From assembly GCA_025917655.1 (NCBI GenBank), contig CP084613.1:4528001-4592000 (forward strand): a stretch of DNA of 64,000 bases. The letters run 5' to 3'. Positions 40,701 through 52,820 of the stretch are shown here, piece by piece; the stretch's first letter is position 1, and each line of letters starts with the position of its first letter. The DNA comes from Chlorella sorokiniana. Lineage: Eukaryota > Chlorophyta > Trebouxiophyceae > Chlorellales > Chlorellaceae. The position numbers were made by a program, and so were the translations under genes. The notes under the pieces are model-generated. The model did not search any database. It saw only the letters and a list, made by a program, of their open reading frames with translations, and was not told the origin of the DNA.

Positions 40701-41701
40701 CACGCCCCAGCACCCGGAGCACCCCTCGGGCCACTCGTGCGCGGGAGGCGCAGCAGGGCAGATCCTCACCAACTACTTTGGAACCGCCGCTGTGGTGGGT
40801 GGCCGCGGCTGCTGCTGGCCGTGCAGCCGCTCGCATGAAGGGCCGATGCGCAGCGACGGGTTCCCGCGTCCGGCAGCCCGCTGTGCGCAGGCCAACCTGT
40901 GGTTTGCTCGTGAAGCAGCCAGCCCTCGTCCAGCACTGGCAAGGGTGCTCGTCAGCCGGGACTCGTCTCCGTGCCACACCTGGCTGGCCAGCCGCGCCGC
41001 TTGCTCTGCGCACCGCGCGCGCCCCAACACCCTCGGTCCCTCACCCCCAGCACCCCCATCCCTCACCCCCCAACACCCCCATCCCTACCCCCTAACGCCC
41101 ATCCACCCCGCAGACCTTCACAGCCGGTTCCGAGTGGCCTACCTGGCAGAACCCCATCCTGCCAAAGCGCACCTATGCCAGCTTCTGGGAGGTGGGTGCG
41201 CCGCCGGGGCCAGGGATGCTGCTGCCGCCGCCGTTGCCCTGCAGACGCCCAGGCACGCCGGCTGCCCTTCCTCCCACCGTGCCTGGGCGGCAGGTCCCGC
41301 TGCTGGCTGCCTGCTGGCTTCTAGGAAGCCGCACGGAAGCTACTCACTCCCTCCATGCTCTCTCGATTCCTTTCTGCCAACCTGTGTCTCCCCCCGCCGC
41401 TTCCGGCCTGCAGGCAGTCCAGGAAGGGATGGACAGCCGCGTGTATGCCGGTGTGCACTTCCGCCGCGCAGTGGATGTCGGCAAGGCCATCGGCGTGTCG
41501 GTGGCGCAGTTTGTGTGGAATGCCGGCCCCCAGCCGCCACCGTCGACGACTGAGCGGTGCAGGCCCCCGCGCAGCGGCGGCGGCGCTTGTGAGCCGCCTG
41601 CCTGCCCTGCTGCGCATGCTTCGGCTGCTTTGGCGCTTCCCCGGGGCCCGCAAATGCTGCTGCGGGCACGGCCGGAAGCCCTCGGCGGCCTGGCTGTCTG
41701 A
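37716..41701 (+). CDS. Secreted vanadium-dependent haloperoxidase (PAP2 superfamily)
   Basis: This family uses vanadate and hydrogen peroxide to oxidise halides, and shares its fold with acid phosphatases. Exon 1 (37716-37812) is a signal peptide (KLVLLAALLLCTAAPSLA). Exons follow at 38211-38438, 38700-38856, 39101-39255, 39808-39941, 40213-40393, 40665 onward, 41114-41192 and 41414-41701. The whole PAP2 signature is present: K-x6-RP in KYKYNFWRPITALR, PSGH in HPEHPSGHSCAG and SRxxxxxH in SRVYAGVHFRRA. So the vanadate-binding Lys, Arg, Ser-Gly-His and final His are intact. Frame slips at C5 39897-39901; the exon 3/4 join is also unresolved. Intron 2 starts with GC (CAG then GCAAGC). Intron 4 holds a minisatellite. 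A non-halogenating phosphatase is the alternative. Confidence 0.85.
39283..39752. repeat. 46-bp minisatellite, about ten copies, inside a haloperoxidase intron
   Basis: The word GCTCTGCCAG recurs at 39293, 39339, 39385, 39431, 39477, 39523, 39569, 39615, 39665 and 39711. Spacing is exactly 46 bases except one 50-base step, where CCAG is doubled. Units are nearly identical. Lying between exons 39101-39255 and 39808-39941, it is intronic. It contains no stops in several frames, which creates long spurious reading frames on both strands. Confidence 0.93.
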
Positions 41702-42773
41702 GGAGGGCACAGCCTGCCAAGAGCTATGATACAAGTGTTTCAACCCCCAGTTTTGCTCCCAAGCCTCGTCGCATTGACAGTGCCCCCCTGCGACCTTCGA
41801 TGTCCCAACCATAGCGCAAGCCAGCATGCGCCCCACGATTGAGGTGTGGGCGTACCATCCTTCATCCCCCTTACCTGACCCAAGCTGTGTATCTGCATCT
41901 TTCAGTTTCAATGTTACGAACTTAGCTGGCTCGCAATTTATGCGGCTTACCTTCCACCCATCCTGTGTCGACCGCCGCCACTCGCCCCCGCATGCTACGG
42001 GTCTCGTCCCGCACACACCCAACCCCTGCCCATCCAACCCACGATGCCAAAACTGCGTTTTCACTTTTTCGAACTGCCGACCGTTTTCTTGGCCCCCATG
42101 CTTCTTGGGCTGCTGACAAGCTGCCCCCGCCATCTGCTACGCTGCACGATGCTGCGCTGCGGAGCTGCGCCACCACTTCCCTTCTGTAAACTGTAACCTA
42201 TGGAAGGAAGGCTCCTTCTGGAATAGTGAAAGTACCGTGGGTATCAGCATGAACGATGCGGGCTGAGGAATGCAGGGCCTCCAAGCCACGTTTGCTGTGC
42301 AGAGAGGGCAGGGGCCGGGCGGCAACCAGGCGGCAAGCATGCCAGGTCACCAGATGCCGGCTAGCCCTTTAAGCGACAGGCGACCTCCACCACCCGAAAC
42401 TCTGGTGAATGGTCTGCTGCCAATTTGACGCCCTGCCTCCCTGCTGTGCTGTGTGGAGGCGCACCTTGGCCGTGGCAATGTCCTGCTGAGCGCCCTGCAT
42501 GGGAGCGGCATTCAGCGGCAGCACAATAAAGAGATCCATGACAACTACGAGACGGCAGAGGGCGCCAAGGCGGGGAACGGCAAATGTGAGCGAAACCCTG
42601 CTGGCGAGCGCCCCTTCCGGTGGCACTGAACCGCCGCAAACTGTGTGAATTCGACGAATTCACTTGATAATTGAGGCTGCGCGGCCCTCAACGGCAGCTG
42701 AAGGGCGGCTGCCTGCCGCCGCCCCAGCCGCGCCCCACACCTTGTTGAACCAGACGAGAGCCGTTCTGACCAC
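41702..42773. other. Intergenic region upstream of DCAF11
   Basis: About 1.1 kb between two plus-strand genes. Short open frames on both strands show no recognisable domain. A palindrome lies at 42645-42663. Confidence 0.5.
42645..42663. promoter_or_regulatory. Palindrome GTGAATTC-GAC-GAATTCAC
   Basis: An eight-base perfect inverted repeat around a three-base centre, about 110 bases before the DCAF11 start codon. It could be a dimeric factor site in the promoter or leader. Function is a guess from position and symmetry. Confidence 0.35.
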
Positions 42774-45700
42774 ATGCAGGAGGACGGGGAAGCTGGTCCA
42801 GACACTTCTCTTGGCGACACAGAACAGCAGCAGCACGGTGCGCGCTCGTGGATTTTGACCACCTCCGCTCCGCTGCTCGCCTCACCTTGCCGCAGTCGCC
42901 CGCTGCCGCCGCTTGCCCCACGCCCCGCCTGTGCTGTGCAGGCGAGGCGCCTGCCGCAGTGGAGGACAGCGCCAGTGAGCGAGAGGCCGGCCCCGCCCCA
43001 CACGGTGACGGGGATGCGGAGGAGTCTGAGGAAGGGGAGGGGCAGGACGGCAGCGAGGACGAAGACTGGGAGGCGGCGGAGGAGGAGGCTGCAGACGGGG
43101 TTTGGAGCGGGGGTTCCGACGAGGAGGACGTGTACAGCCTGGTGAACCGCGCCGCTGGAGCCGCCTACGCCCGCCAGCTGGCGCAGTTCCCGCTGACGCG
43201 CGACTGGACGCCGCCGCCGATGCGGCACGAGCTAGCGGCGGAGCTGAGGTGAGGGGGTGAAGTGGGGGTGGGCTGAACAGCGTGTGGTCGTCTCTGCTGG
43301 TGCTTGGCAGCCCCGTCAGCAGCCTGTTCTGGGCCCAGCCTGTGTGTGAAGCAGATTGAAGAGAGACGCGCTTGCTGGGGTTGTTGAGGGCCAGGCTCTG
43401 CAAGCGAGCTTGCCTCCGTGCAGCGCCCAGAACAACTCTTGCCCCTCTGGCGCACGATGCGCCGCTGCTGCCGTTGGCTGAAGCCGCACTTTCCCTCCCC
43501 CTCACCCCCACCCCTGACAAACCAACCTAGCCTTCGCTGCGCGGCGGCCAGCCCCCGCGGCGGAGCACACCCTTGCTCCGCGCTGCACTGAACGAGCAGC
43601 AGGGGCCGCCGTCGAGCTGCGCCGCTGCCTCGGCAGCGTCGCCACGCGGTTCGCGGCGCCGCCCGCGCGCCTCCTCCCCGCGTCAGCCCGCGCGGGTGCT
43701 GCACGCCGTCGCCGCCGCCTCCGCTGCGCCGCCGCCTCAACCCCGCGCACGCGCTGCTGCTGCGGGAGGCGCGGCAGGGGTCCCGCGGCGGCGCCTTCCT
43801 GCCGCACCAGTGCGCCCACTTTGCTGCCGGGCACCGCCTGCCCAGCACCGCTTCCCGCGTGGTGGACCAACGCCCCTCCCGCGGCTACATCGGACAGTTC
43901 ACACCCGATGGAAACATCTTTGTCGGTGGGTTTGGGCAGGCTGCGGGTGGCACAGCGAGGTCGCTTGTTCATGTATTGTTTTGAGGTGGAAACTGCTGTG
44001 GGATGGCTGTGGGAAGGTCGGGAACCCAATGTCCAGCGTTGCGTGCCCCGGTCCTGCCTGCTATTAGGTTTAGACGCCCTGCCTGCTTGCCAAGGTAGCA
44101 TCTCCCGACTCCTGTCACCATGACTCTGCACCGCCCCCGTACTGCCCTGTACCGCAGCCGCCTTCCAGCATGAGCGCAAGATACGGCTGTACGACGTGCA
44201 CCACGGCTGGCGCCTGGTCAAGGACATTCACGCGCGCGGCCTGCAGTGGACGGTCACTGGTGCGCTTCAGACTGCGTGCTCTGCTCTGCTACTTTGTTTT
44301 AGGTGCTTGGAATGACGCGTGTGATGTAGGGCGGCCACAGCGAAGGGCAGGCAGGAGAGCAGCTTACGGTGTGGAGCTCGTTTACAGCGATTGCAAATGC
44401 GCTTGCTGCATCAACGGGGTCGGCGCGCCGCCTGCACGCCCCTGCGGCACCCATCCCACTTGAGCTGATCAGCGCCCCGCTCACCCGTTCACCTGCCATG
44501 CGCTGCAGACACCGCCCTGTCCGCCGACAACCGCTTCCTCCTGTACTCGTCCATCACCCCCGAAGTCCACCTGGTGAGGCTGAGAGCTGTTCTGAGCCGC
44601 GCTGCCGGGCGCGGTTAGCGCAGCTGCGCACTGCAAGGGGACGGCCCACGGCGGTGCCGCCAGCTGGCCGTGATGCCCAGCCTGCGCCACCCCTACCCAC
44701 CCCTTCCCGCGCCGCCGCACACGCGCGCCGCTCCTCCCATCCACCGCTCAAACTCCTGCAGGTCAACATTGAGTCCAGCTCGGGCGTGCACAGCGTGGCA
44801 AACGTGACCGACATCCACGAAACCCTCGACTTCCTCAACGGTGCGCCAGCCCCGCTGCTGCCGCTGCTGCCCCTGCCGCTGCTGGCAGCTCGCTGCCTGA
44901 TCCAGCTTGTTTGTGTGCTTGCGTAGCCGGACAGCCGACTCGCAGCGGCAGGCGGCCATAAATGGCAGATGTCGGCGCCCTCAACGCTGTGGCTCGTGCC
45001 TGCTGTGCGCAGCCAGCAGGGTTGGCACCCAGGTGGCGGCGCTCACTAACCCCCTCCCCTGCCCCACCCCCTCCCCCGCTCCTCCCAGGCGGCCGCCAGC
45101 AGCGCCTGGGCATCTGGAGCCTGGCTTGGAGCGCAGACGGGCGTGAGATCGTGGCAGGCACGAGCGACCCCGGGCTGCGCGTGTTCGACATGGGCCAGGT
45201 GGGCGAAGGCACGGAGCAATGATTGGTTGGCTGGCTGGCCAGGGGCTGGCTGGCCGGCGGCCGGCGTCTGGGATGCAGGCGCTGCTGCTGTGTGGTGCGC
45301 ATGCCCCCTCGCCTGCCTCCACATGCGTCCTCAATCACACACTGCCAAAGCAAATAGCTTGTATACATACGCACACAGTGTACATGTAGGGTACATTTAC
45401 AGACTGAATCCTTGTCCTCTCCCTCCTCCTTGCCTTGCCAACCTCAGATGAAGACGGTGGCGGCGGCGGCGGGCCACGAGGACGACGTCAACGCCGTGGC
45501 GTATGCGGAGCGCGACAAGCCCAACGTCATCTTCTCAGGATCTGATGACACGCTGGTGAAGGCAAGCGGCGGCTGCCGTCGGGGTGGAGGCGGGTCTCTG
45601 CAGGGTTCTCTGCAGGGGAGAATGCTGCGCAGCCCAGAGAATGCTGCGCAGCCCAGACGGGCAAGCCTTGGCCGCAGCGTGCCCGCGCAGCAGTGACCGC

Positions 45701-48064
45701 GGTGAAACTGCATGCCGGCTGCCAGCTGTCCCTCCAACTCTTAAGCCACTTGGAGCATCCCCCCCCTTTTATGCGGCAGGTGTGGGACCGACGCACGCTT
45801 CACGCCAACCCGGCGCGCAGCCGCTCGACGGGCGTGTTTGTGGGGCACACCGAGGGGCTCACTCACATAGACTCCAAGGCGAGGCGATGCCGCTGCCCAG
45901 CTGCTGTACGCTGCCTGTGCGCTCTTCCCCATAGCCTGCTTGCTCCCCCGCCTGCCTGCCGCCGCCCGCCGCGCGTGGGTGGCGCAGGGGGCGGTTCTGC
46001 GGAGCGAAGCACGTGGGGCCTGCTGTGGGGGCGGCCAGCTGCTCTCTCCGCAGGTGGCCCAGCGTGCAAGCCAGCCTGTGCCTGCCCGCCTGCAGGGGGA
46101 TGGGCGCTACCTGATCAGCAACGCCAAGGATCAGACCGTGAAGCTGTGGGACCTGCGGTGAGCCTGGGCACTACCCGAGGGGCGGCAGAGGCGGCTGCGG
46201 CTTGCTGTTCTCATGCATTGACCCTGGCCAGCGGCAGGGCCCTGTGTCTTGCAGCGGGTGCTGGTGCCGTCCGCGGGGCTGTGCTGGGCAGGGCAGGGGC
46301 AGGGGTGGGCTGCTGGAAGTCCTGCCGCGGCCTCCGCATGCCCCTGTGCTGCTCAGCGCAAGCGGTTGAGCCGCCACTCGCATGGTGCCCCCCCCCCCCC
46401 CCACCCCCTCTGCTGCAGCATGATGGCCAGCGAGAAGGCTGCGCGGGAGCTGACCCGACATGCACCCTCCTTCCACTGGTGAGGGCAGCGGCAAGGCCAG
46501 CCTGGGGCAAAGAAGGAGGCGGGGTCGGTTTGCAGGGCGTTGTTGTGTGAGCGGCATGCCCACCCCACAAGGCTGGGCCTCTGCTTCAAGGCACGCCCCC
46601 AGGCCACCCTTGCCTGTGCATTGCCCCCACACCCCACACCCCGCTGCCGCTTTTCTCAGCTGCCGGCCTTCCACAGCTCCGTCTCCAACCCTTCCCAATC
46701 GCCCAGTTCCCCACCCTTCTCGATTCCCCCTCCCCCAACCCCCAATCGGGCAGGGACTACCGATGGATGGACTATCCTGGACGGGGCCGCGTTGTGCAGC
46801 ACCCAAATTGCCAGGCGGTACAGACGTTCCGAGGGCACTACGTCCTGTCCACGCTCATCCGGTGAGACGCACGTGTGGTGCATGCGGGTGGGTGGGTGGG
46901 TGGGTGGGTGGAGAAGGAGCCCGGGCCGGGCAAGGGCGATTTGGGTGTTCAGCAAGGCGTCCTGCGAGGGGCAGAGGCGGCGCTGGCAGGGCGCCGCGGA
47001 TATGTGGGCTGCTGGCTGTGCAGGGGCCCTGCGGCATGCTTGGCTGTGATGTGCCGGGCCTGCTGGGCGGGGCGCTACGCTGTGGCAAGGCGCTGGCCCG
47101 GCCGCGCAGCCCTCTCGCTCCATGCCTAGCAAGCGCTCCTCACCAGACCTGTCCACCCTCCTGAAACACACCCTACCCGCGCGTCACATACAGCGCTCTG
47201 CGCACGTGCACGCTCCCACTGCGTGGCACGACGGGCGCCCCCGCGCGCGCGCCCCCCCCCACCCACCCACCCACACCCACACCCACACCCACTGCCTTTC
47301 CACCCCAATCTTCCTCCCGTCCTTCTTCCAACAGTGCCTACTGGTCTCCCGCCGCCACCACCGGCCAGCGCTTCATCTACTCTGGTTCCTACGACGGCCG
47401 CGTGCACATTTATGGTGGGGTGGCTGCTGTTGTGGCGCTGGTGCTTGAGCTGATGGGCAGCTGCATGGGGGCTGGATGGATTGGGTGTGTGTTATCATCT
47501 GTGTGTGTGGGAGGGTCATCGTGTCGTGGTGTTGACAGCGCACCCCCCTGCGCAGACGCCATCACCGCCCTGCCGGTGGCCAAGCTGGGCGGCTATCACC
47601 AGGAGTGTGTGCGGGACGCCAGCTGGCACCCTTACGAGCCCATGATGGCCACAGGTTGGCTCAAGGGAGGCAGAAATCGCGTTTGTGTGTGGGGGGGTGG
47701 GGGTTGGGGGTTGGGGGCGGGGGCCGGGCTGTCGCTGACGGCGCGAGATTGCGAAGTGCATCCCTGCTCCTCTGCACGCGGACTCGCTGTACCTGGGTAG
47801 CCAGGCTGCGCTGCTGCGCCAGAAAGGCAGGCGCTCTCCAGGCCAGCACGCGTTGTGAAGATGCACTGCCCCCGCTGCTGACCTGCAGTGTCTTTCGACG
47901 GATCTGTTGCGCTCTGGGAGCCAGAAGTGCCTGGGGAGGCGGAGGCAGCGGAGGAAGAGGCGGCGGCTGTGGCAGAGCGGCAGAGGCCGGGCAGCGGGGC
48001 GGTGGCGGGCAAGGCCAGGCGGCGTGACCTGCCGCAACCTCGCGGTGACCAGCATGCGTGGTGA
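42774..48064 (+). CDS. DCAF11: WD40 protein DCAF11 / LEC14B, CUL4-DDB1 substrate receptor
   Basis: A beta-propeller adaptor for the CUL4-DDB1 ubiquitin ligase. ATG at 42774; exon 1 ends 42837 and exon 2 (42942-43248) is acidic. Conserved blocks follow in family order: PSRGYIGQFTPDGNIFV, IRLYDVHHGWRLVKDI, DTALSADNRFLLYSS, VNIESSSGVHSVANVTDIHE, LGIWSLAWSADGREIVAGTS, GHEDDVNAVAYAE with SGSDDTLVK, VWDRRTLH, GDGRYLISNAKDQTVKLWDL, DYRWMDYPG, TFRGHYVLSTLIR, YSGSYDGRVHIY, VRDASWHPYEP and SFDGSVALWEPE. VWDRR and KLWDLR are WDxR motifs used for DDB1 binding. The C-terminus is Ala/Glu-rich and basic, stopping at 48064. Long introns carry microsatellites. Exon 3 (about 43520-43931) has uncertain frame in its first half. 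Confidence 0.9.
46886..46911 (+). repeat. (GGGT)n microsatellite near an intron 5' end
   Basis: Six GGGT units about 25 bases inside the DCAF11 intron 46862-47334. It could fold as a G-quadruplex or pair with the C-rich tract near the other end of the same intron. Confidence 0.85.
47252..47292 (+). repeat. (CCCA)n/(CCCACA)n tract near the same intron's 3' end
   Basis: A C/A tract about 45 bases before the acceptor at 47331-47334, complementary to the GGGT array at 46886-46911 in the same intron. Confidence 0.85.
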
Positions 48065-48764
48065 AGCCCGTAGCCCCTTCCACAGCTTCACCCAGCTGGC
48101 CAGTGGCAGTCGCACCCAAGCACAATCTTCAGTGCCTGACCTCATGCTGCATCCCTTTGGCCACCACAAGTGCCGCCTGGCCTGCTCGTGTTCGCACCCA
48201 CCGCCAGTCTGCCCGCGTCCTCCACGCACCAGGAGCGGGATCTGCCCCCTCAGCTTTCTTCACCTCCCTCATGCATGTGTGGCTGTTCTGTTCGGGTGCT
48301 CTAGGATCTACCCGATGCCTTGTGTGCCCATGCCAAGCCACGCGTCTTGCGGGGTAGTCTGTCCTGCATTTGCGCAACTTCCCCAGCATGTAACCTCCTG
48401 ATTTGGAGCTGTCTGTTGTGGATTTTTCAGCTACTGGCAGAGGAAGTTTCAACAAGAGTGGGGATACGGGGCCCGGTCAACAAGTAGTGGCAAGTAAGCA
48501 AAAGGGGCAGCTGGGGGACGTGGGAGAGAGGCCGCGCAAGCAATGGCGCGGACATCCAATTCCATTTGGGCAGCTGGGAAGATGTTTCTAAGTTTAGGGG
48601 TGGGAGCGCGTTGTGTTTGATTGACTGCTTGAGGGCAGAGCGGGGGCTGCAAGCCGCAGTGTCACACGGGGAATCGTCAGGCCGGCTGCTGCAGTGCCGC
48701 AAGCTGCACGGCTTTGGAGCCCAGGTGCTGACAGGCGGCTGGGGACGCGCCCTCCACTCGTAGC
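48065..48764. other. Convergent 3' region (DCAF11 / PHO4 copy 1)
   Basis: 700 bases between converging genes. No coding or structural feature recognised. Confidence 0.5.
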
Positions 48765-51700
48765 TCAGGCATCAGCAGTGAAGGTGGTGGTGTTCAGCGC
48801 GTTCATGACGGTGTTCACGCAGCCAGTGATGAAGTTGAAGCTGATCGGAGGGGTAGGCACCGCCTCGCTGTTGCACGCCGCCAGCATGATGTTTGCCTGC
48901 TCAGCCAGCACAGTGTTGCCGGTGGCAGCAGCAATCTCGGACATGTTGCCGGCAATGAAGTCTGCAGCAGAAAAAGCGGGCAGCGCAGGTTAGAAGGCAT
49001 GGCATGGCAGTGGGCAGACAGTTTGCCAGCAGCGCCTGCAAGTCGCAGGCAGCTCAGGCGCGCCAGCGGGGCAAGGAGACGCACTTGCGGTGATGTTCAG
49101 GGAGTCCGTGTCTGCCACGCGCTGGTTGGTGTCGTTGCGGTAAGGGGCGTACACGCCCTGGGCGGTGAAGGCTGCGGACAGGAGCAAGGAGGAGAGGCTT
49201 GTGCAGATCCAGCACAAGCCGGCAGGTGCAAGCCAGTGCTAGTACAACTAACGAGGCAGGAGGCATGGGCAGGCAGCTTCAGCTGCTGGTTGTGCAAGCA
49301 GCCAGCTGGCCTGTTCACCAGCAGAGGTAAGGGCAGCGACGACCAGGGTGGCCACCCAGCCGCAGAAGAACTTGACGAGCAGCAGCCAGTTGAACGCCTT
49401 GCGGCCAGTGGTGGTGGCACCCTCAGGCTTGCGGCCAGACACAGCCTCAACCAGGCCCACACCGGTCACGGCGCCGACCAGGCAGTGGGTGGTGGACAGC
49501 GGCAGGCCGTAGCGGGAGCCAACGATGATAACGGCAGCAGCAGACAGCTCCACGCAGTAGCCACGGCTGTTGGTCAAGCGAACCATCTTGACGCCCAGCA
49601 CACGCATGATCTTGTAGCCGTAAGTGGCCAGGCCAAGCACAATGCCAACACCGCCAACCACGAGAATCCTGTGGACAGGGAGTAGGAGATTAGCGGGAGT
49701 TAGTCCATTGTTGTTGACCCAGGCACACCCTTGGGTGGCATCAGGCAAAACAAATGCTCACAAGCCGCAACAGGCAGCGCACCAGACAGGAACATCAGAC
49801 TTGGAGGAGACACAGGTGCACTGCCACGCGGCGTAGATGCCAGCGAAAGGACCAATGGAGTTGGCCACATCGTTGGAGCCGTGGGCAAAAGAGTTGCACA
49901 TGGCAGTGAACACCTACAGAGGAACCAGTGGGTGGACGAGATGAGCAACGTTCCTAGTGGCAGCACACCACCGCAGCTGCCGCCTGTGGCTGTGCTGCTA
50001 GAACGCTGCTGTGCCATAGCAGCGCCCGTCGCAATGCCCATGAGCGGGCTGCCATCCCACCTGGAGGTACTTGAAGCTAAGCTCAGTCTTGCGATCGAAC
50101 CGCTCTGAGTTCTGGTGCAGCTCGTTCACAGTCTTGTCCTCGCCAACAACGCCGTGCATGTCTGCAAATTGGAGTGAAGGATTGGTGAGGAGCGCAGGCT
50201 GCCTGTTGCATGAGGCAATGCATCCTTCACAATGCTAGCATTGATGACAACAACTCCTAGCAGTGTGCATGGGCTTCACACTTGGCAGCTGAAGTGAAAC
50301 GCTGCGTTTATGTGGTTGTGGAAGCTTCTCATTGCAAGGTGCACTCGCTCACCGTAGTTGACACTCCTGCTCAACGCCTTGGATGCAGCACCAAAGATCT
50401 TGGACTTGCGCATGTCACGCAGAACGGCGGGGGTACGCTCCTCGTGGCCGGCGCCCAGGGCAGGCTTGTCGGCATCGACAGTCTCCGCGCCGTTGTCAGA
50501 GCCAGACTCCACATCAGCCTTGCCCTGCGAGTAAAACATAGCAGTGATCTCTGCACACGACCTGTACTGCATTTACACACATATGAAGCAGCCGAAGCCT
50601 CACATGCGGAACAATCAGAGGCAAGAGGTATGCATCGTAAGCGGCTTAGCAGCACCGACCAGCCCACCTGAGGCTTATCTGTCTCGCCCAGCTGCTGGAT
50701 GGTTTCAGCCTTGCTGAGCTCGTCCCACTCACGCTCCACCTTCCGCCTGATCAGAGGCACACCCACCAGGCCCGCGATGGCGCAGGCGCCAGCAGCGAAG
50801 CAGGCAGAGATCCAGGCATTCGTGGAATCAGAAACCTTGTCAGCCTGCATAAGGGAGGGTAGACAAAAAGGGCGGCTGTTGATGCTTTGCAGCAAGCACA
50901 AGGACATGCAGCCACATTTGTTATTACGCAGTCCAGCATGCACATACAGCTGCTCGTCCAGATCACCAGCTTGGGGCCCTTCTGGATGATGTAGTAGCAG
51001 CCAACGTAGACGGTCAGGAAAGCAAACAGGGGCAGCATCCACAGAGAGAGCACGTAGCTGTTCTTGCGGCGCAGCACGGCGTGGCGGGTGAACAGGAACA
51101 GGATGGCGGCACCGATGGAGGACAGCAGGGGGAGGTGAACCAGGAAATGACGATCACCGACACACCAGACAGGAACGGAAAATCGTCCTTGGACTGTGAC
51201 CAGACAACTGCATGGCGGAATGGGAGTCGAGGGAGGACTGGGCAGGGATGACATGGGGGCCGCTGGATGGCAGGCAGATGGCAGGTCAGGCACAGCGGTT
51301 GCAAGCTGCATCAAGATGAGAAGGTCAACAAGCCAGCGCTGCTCACCAGAGTCAGGCCCGGCCGCAATCATGGACATTCCAATGACGGCACCAGTGATGG
51401 AATGGGTGGTGGAGACGGGCAGCTCAAAGTAGGTGGCAATGAGGAGCCAGATGCCGGTGGCCAGCATGGCGCACAGCATGCCATACCTGCGGTGGTGGGA
51501 GAGGGGGTGGGGGCCAAACTCAGCACATGAGTTGAAGACAGGTGCACAAAGGTGGAACACACTTCAGCTGGACAATGCTGGGTCCAAAATGAAACGGAAA
51601 ATACTGGCATGGGCAGGGCGTGGGAACACAAGGTACAGCCAGCAGTTCAGCAGCAGCATTGGCAGGGCATTCACAACCAGCAGCAGGCCCCTTGATTCCA

Positions 51701-52820
51701 AGAGCTCACATGTACAGCTCCGGCTTATCCGTGTACGCCTTTGGGTCAGCAATCTTGCCACGAATCGTGTCTGTCACGCCGGCACCCAGGAGCACGGCGC
51801 CACCAAACTCGCAGACTGCCGCTACCAGAATTGCTTGCTTCATGGTGAGGGCCTTTGAGCCTGCAAAGGCAGTTGGGCATCGACCACATGTCCTGCAGTG
51901 ACTGCAATGCAGCTGCAAAATCCAGTTGCAAAAGATCAGGAGTTGCACTCAGATTGGGCAGCGCATTCGGTGGCAACAGCATACGAATACACACCGACTG
52001 AGCTGCCGAACGCGTTGGCGACATCATTCTGTATGGAAGAGGGGAGGAGAAGGGTGGGATGTGAGCGGGTGAGGACAGGCATGAATGGCGGAATGTGGCA
52101 GAACACAGGCTGCAACAGGTGCAGGCCACGGCTGACAGTTACGGAGACAGGCTGAGAAAGCAAACTGTGGGAATGTCTGGACTGCAGGTCCTTACCGCGC
52201 CGATGCCTGCGAAGAACAATAGAGCAAACAGGGTTGTGACGGGGCAGGCATTGAATTAAGGAGGTCAAGCGCAACAGCAGGACATGCTTGAAGGCCAATC
52301 ATGAGCAGGCAGGTGGCCCTACTCACCGTAGGCAACGAAGATGGAGAGCACAATGGCGCAGACAAAGATCCAGGTGAACTCCTGTGCAGTGAAGCAGGGC
52401 ACAGGTGAGGGTGTCGGGGCTGAGTCAGGGCAGAGCGGGCTGCCAGGATGGCAACTAGACGAATGGCAAAAGCAGGGAATTTTCAGCATAAAACGACGGC
52501 GAATGATAAACTGCGCCGGCCGTGGAGCTGTGCCAAAGCAAAACCCGAGCATACTGGCAATCTGCCATGCCATTCATACCGTGGCGTTGGCAGACGTCAC
52601 ACGGCACCACCAGGGTTCACCGTTGAGAAAACAGCGCGTGCATGGGGCTGAGCGAGCGCGCGGCGCAAGAAAACCCGGAACAACACAAGAAACCCTCTCT
52701 ATGCATGGCCGAGCGCCGCTTGCAGGTGCAGTCGGACCCGTGCAACATCACAACAGCAAGCTAATTTTAAGAGGCGGGGAAAATGGCGGCTCAGGCCGCA
52801 GACACTCACGAGTACACCAT
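48765..52820 (-). CDS. PHO4-family sodium/phosphate symporter, copy 1
   Basis: A plasma-membrane phosphate importer of the PiT/PHO4 family (PTB in Chlamydomonas). ATG at 52820 opens an 11-base exon (MVYS). Then come FTWIFVCAIVLSIFVAYG, NDVANAFGSSVG, KALTMKQAILVAAVCEFGGA, ELPVSTTHSITGAVIGMSMI, SIGAAILFLFTRHAVLRR, VYVGCYYIIQKGPKL, a charged central loop with GADKP-like and GHEERTP segments, then the second half repeat: HGSNDVANSIGPFAGIYA, LPLSTTHCLVGAVTGVG and NWLLLVKFFCGWVATLVVAA. It ends TFTADA-stop at 48765. Both PHO4 signatures (NDVANAFG, NDVANSIG) and both STTH motifs are intact. The exon 1/2 join has one C fewer than copy 2 (acceptor near 52382), so splicing or base calling differs there. 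Copy 2 is nearly identical, introns included. Confidence 0.92.

Noticed and set aside
42361-42663. Small minus-strand gene starting near the palindrome
   Set aside because: The frame opens with a non-ATG codon, shows no domain, and has the composition of a shadow frame.
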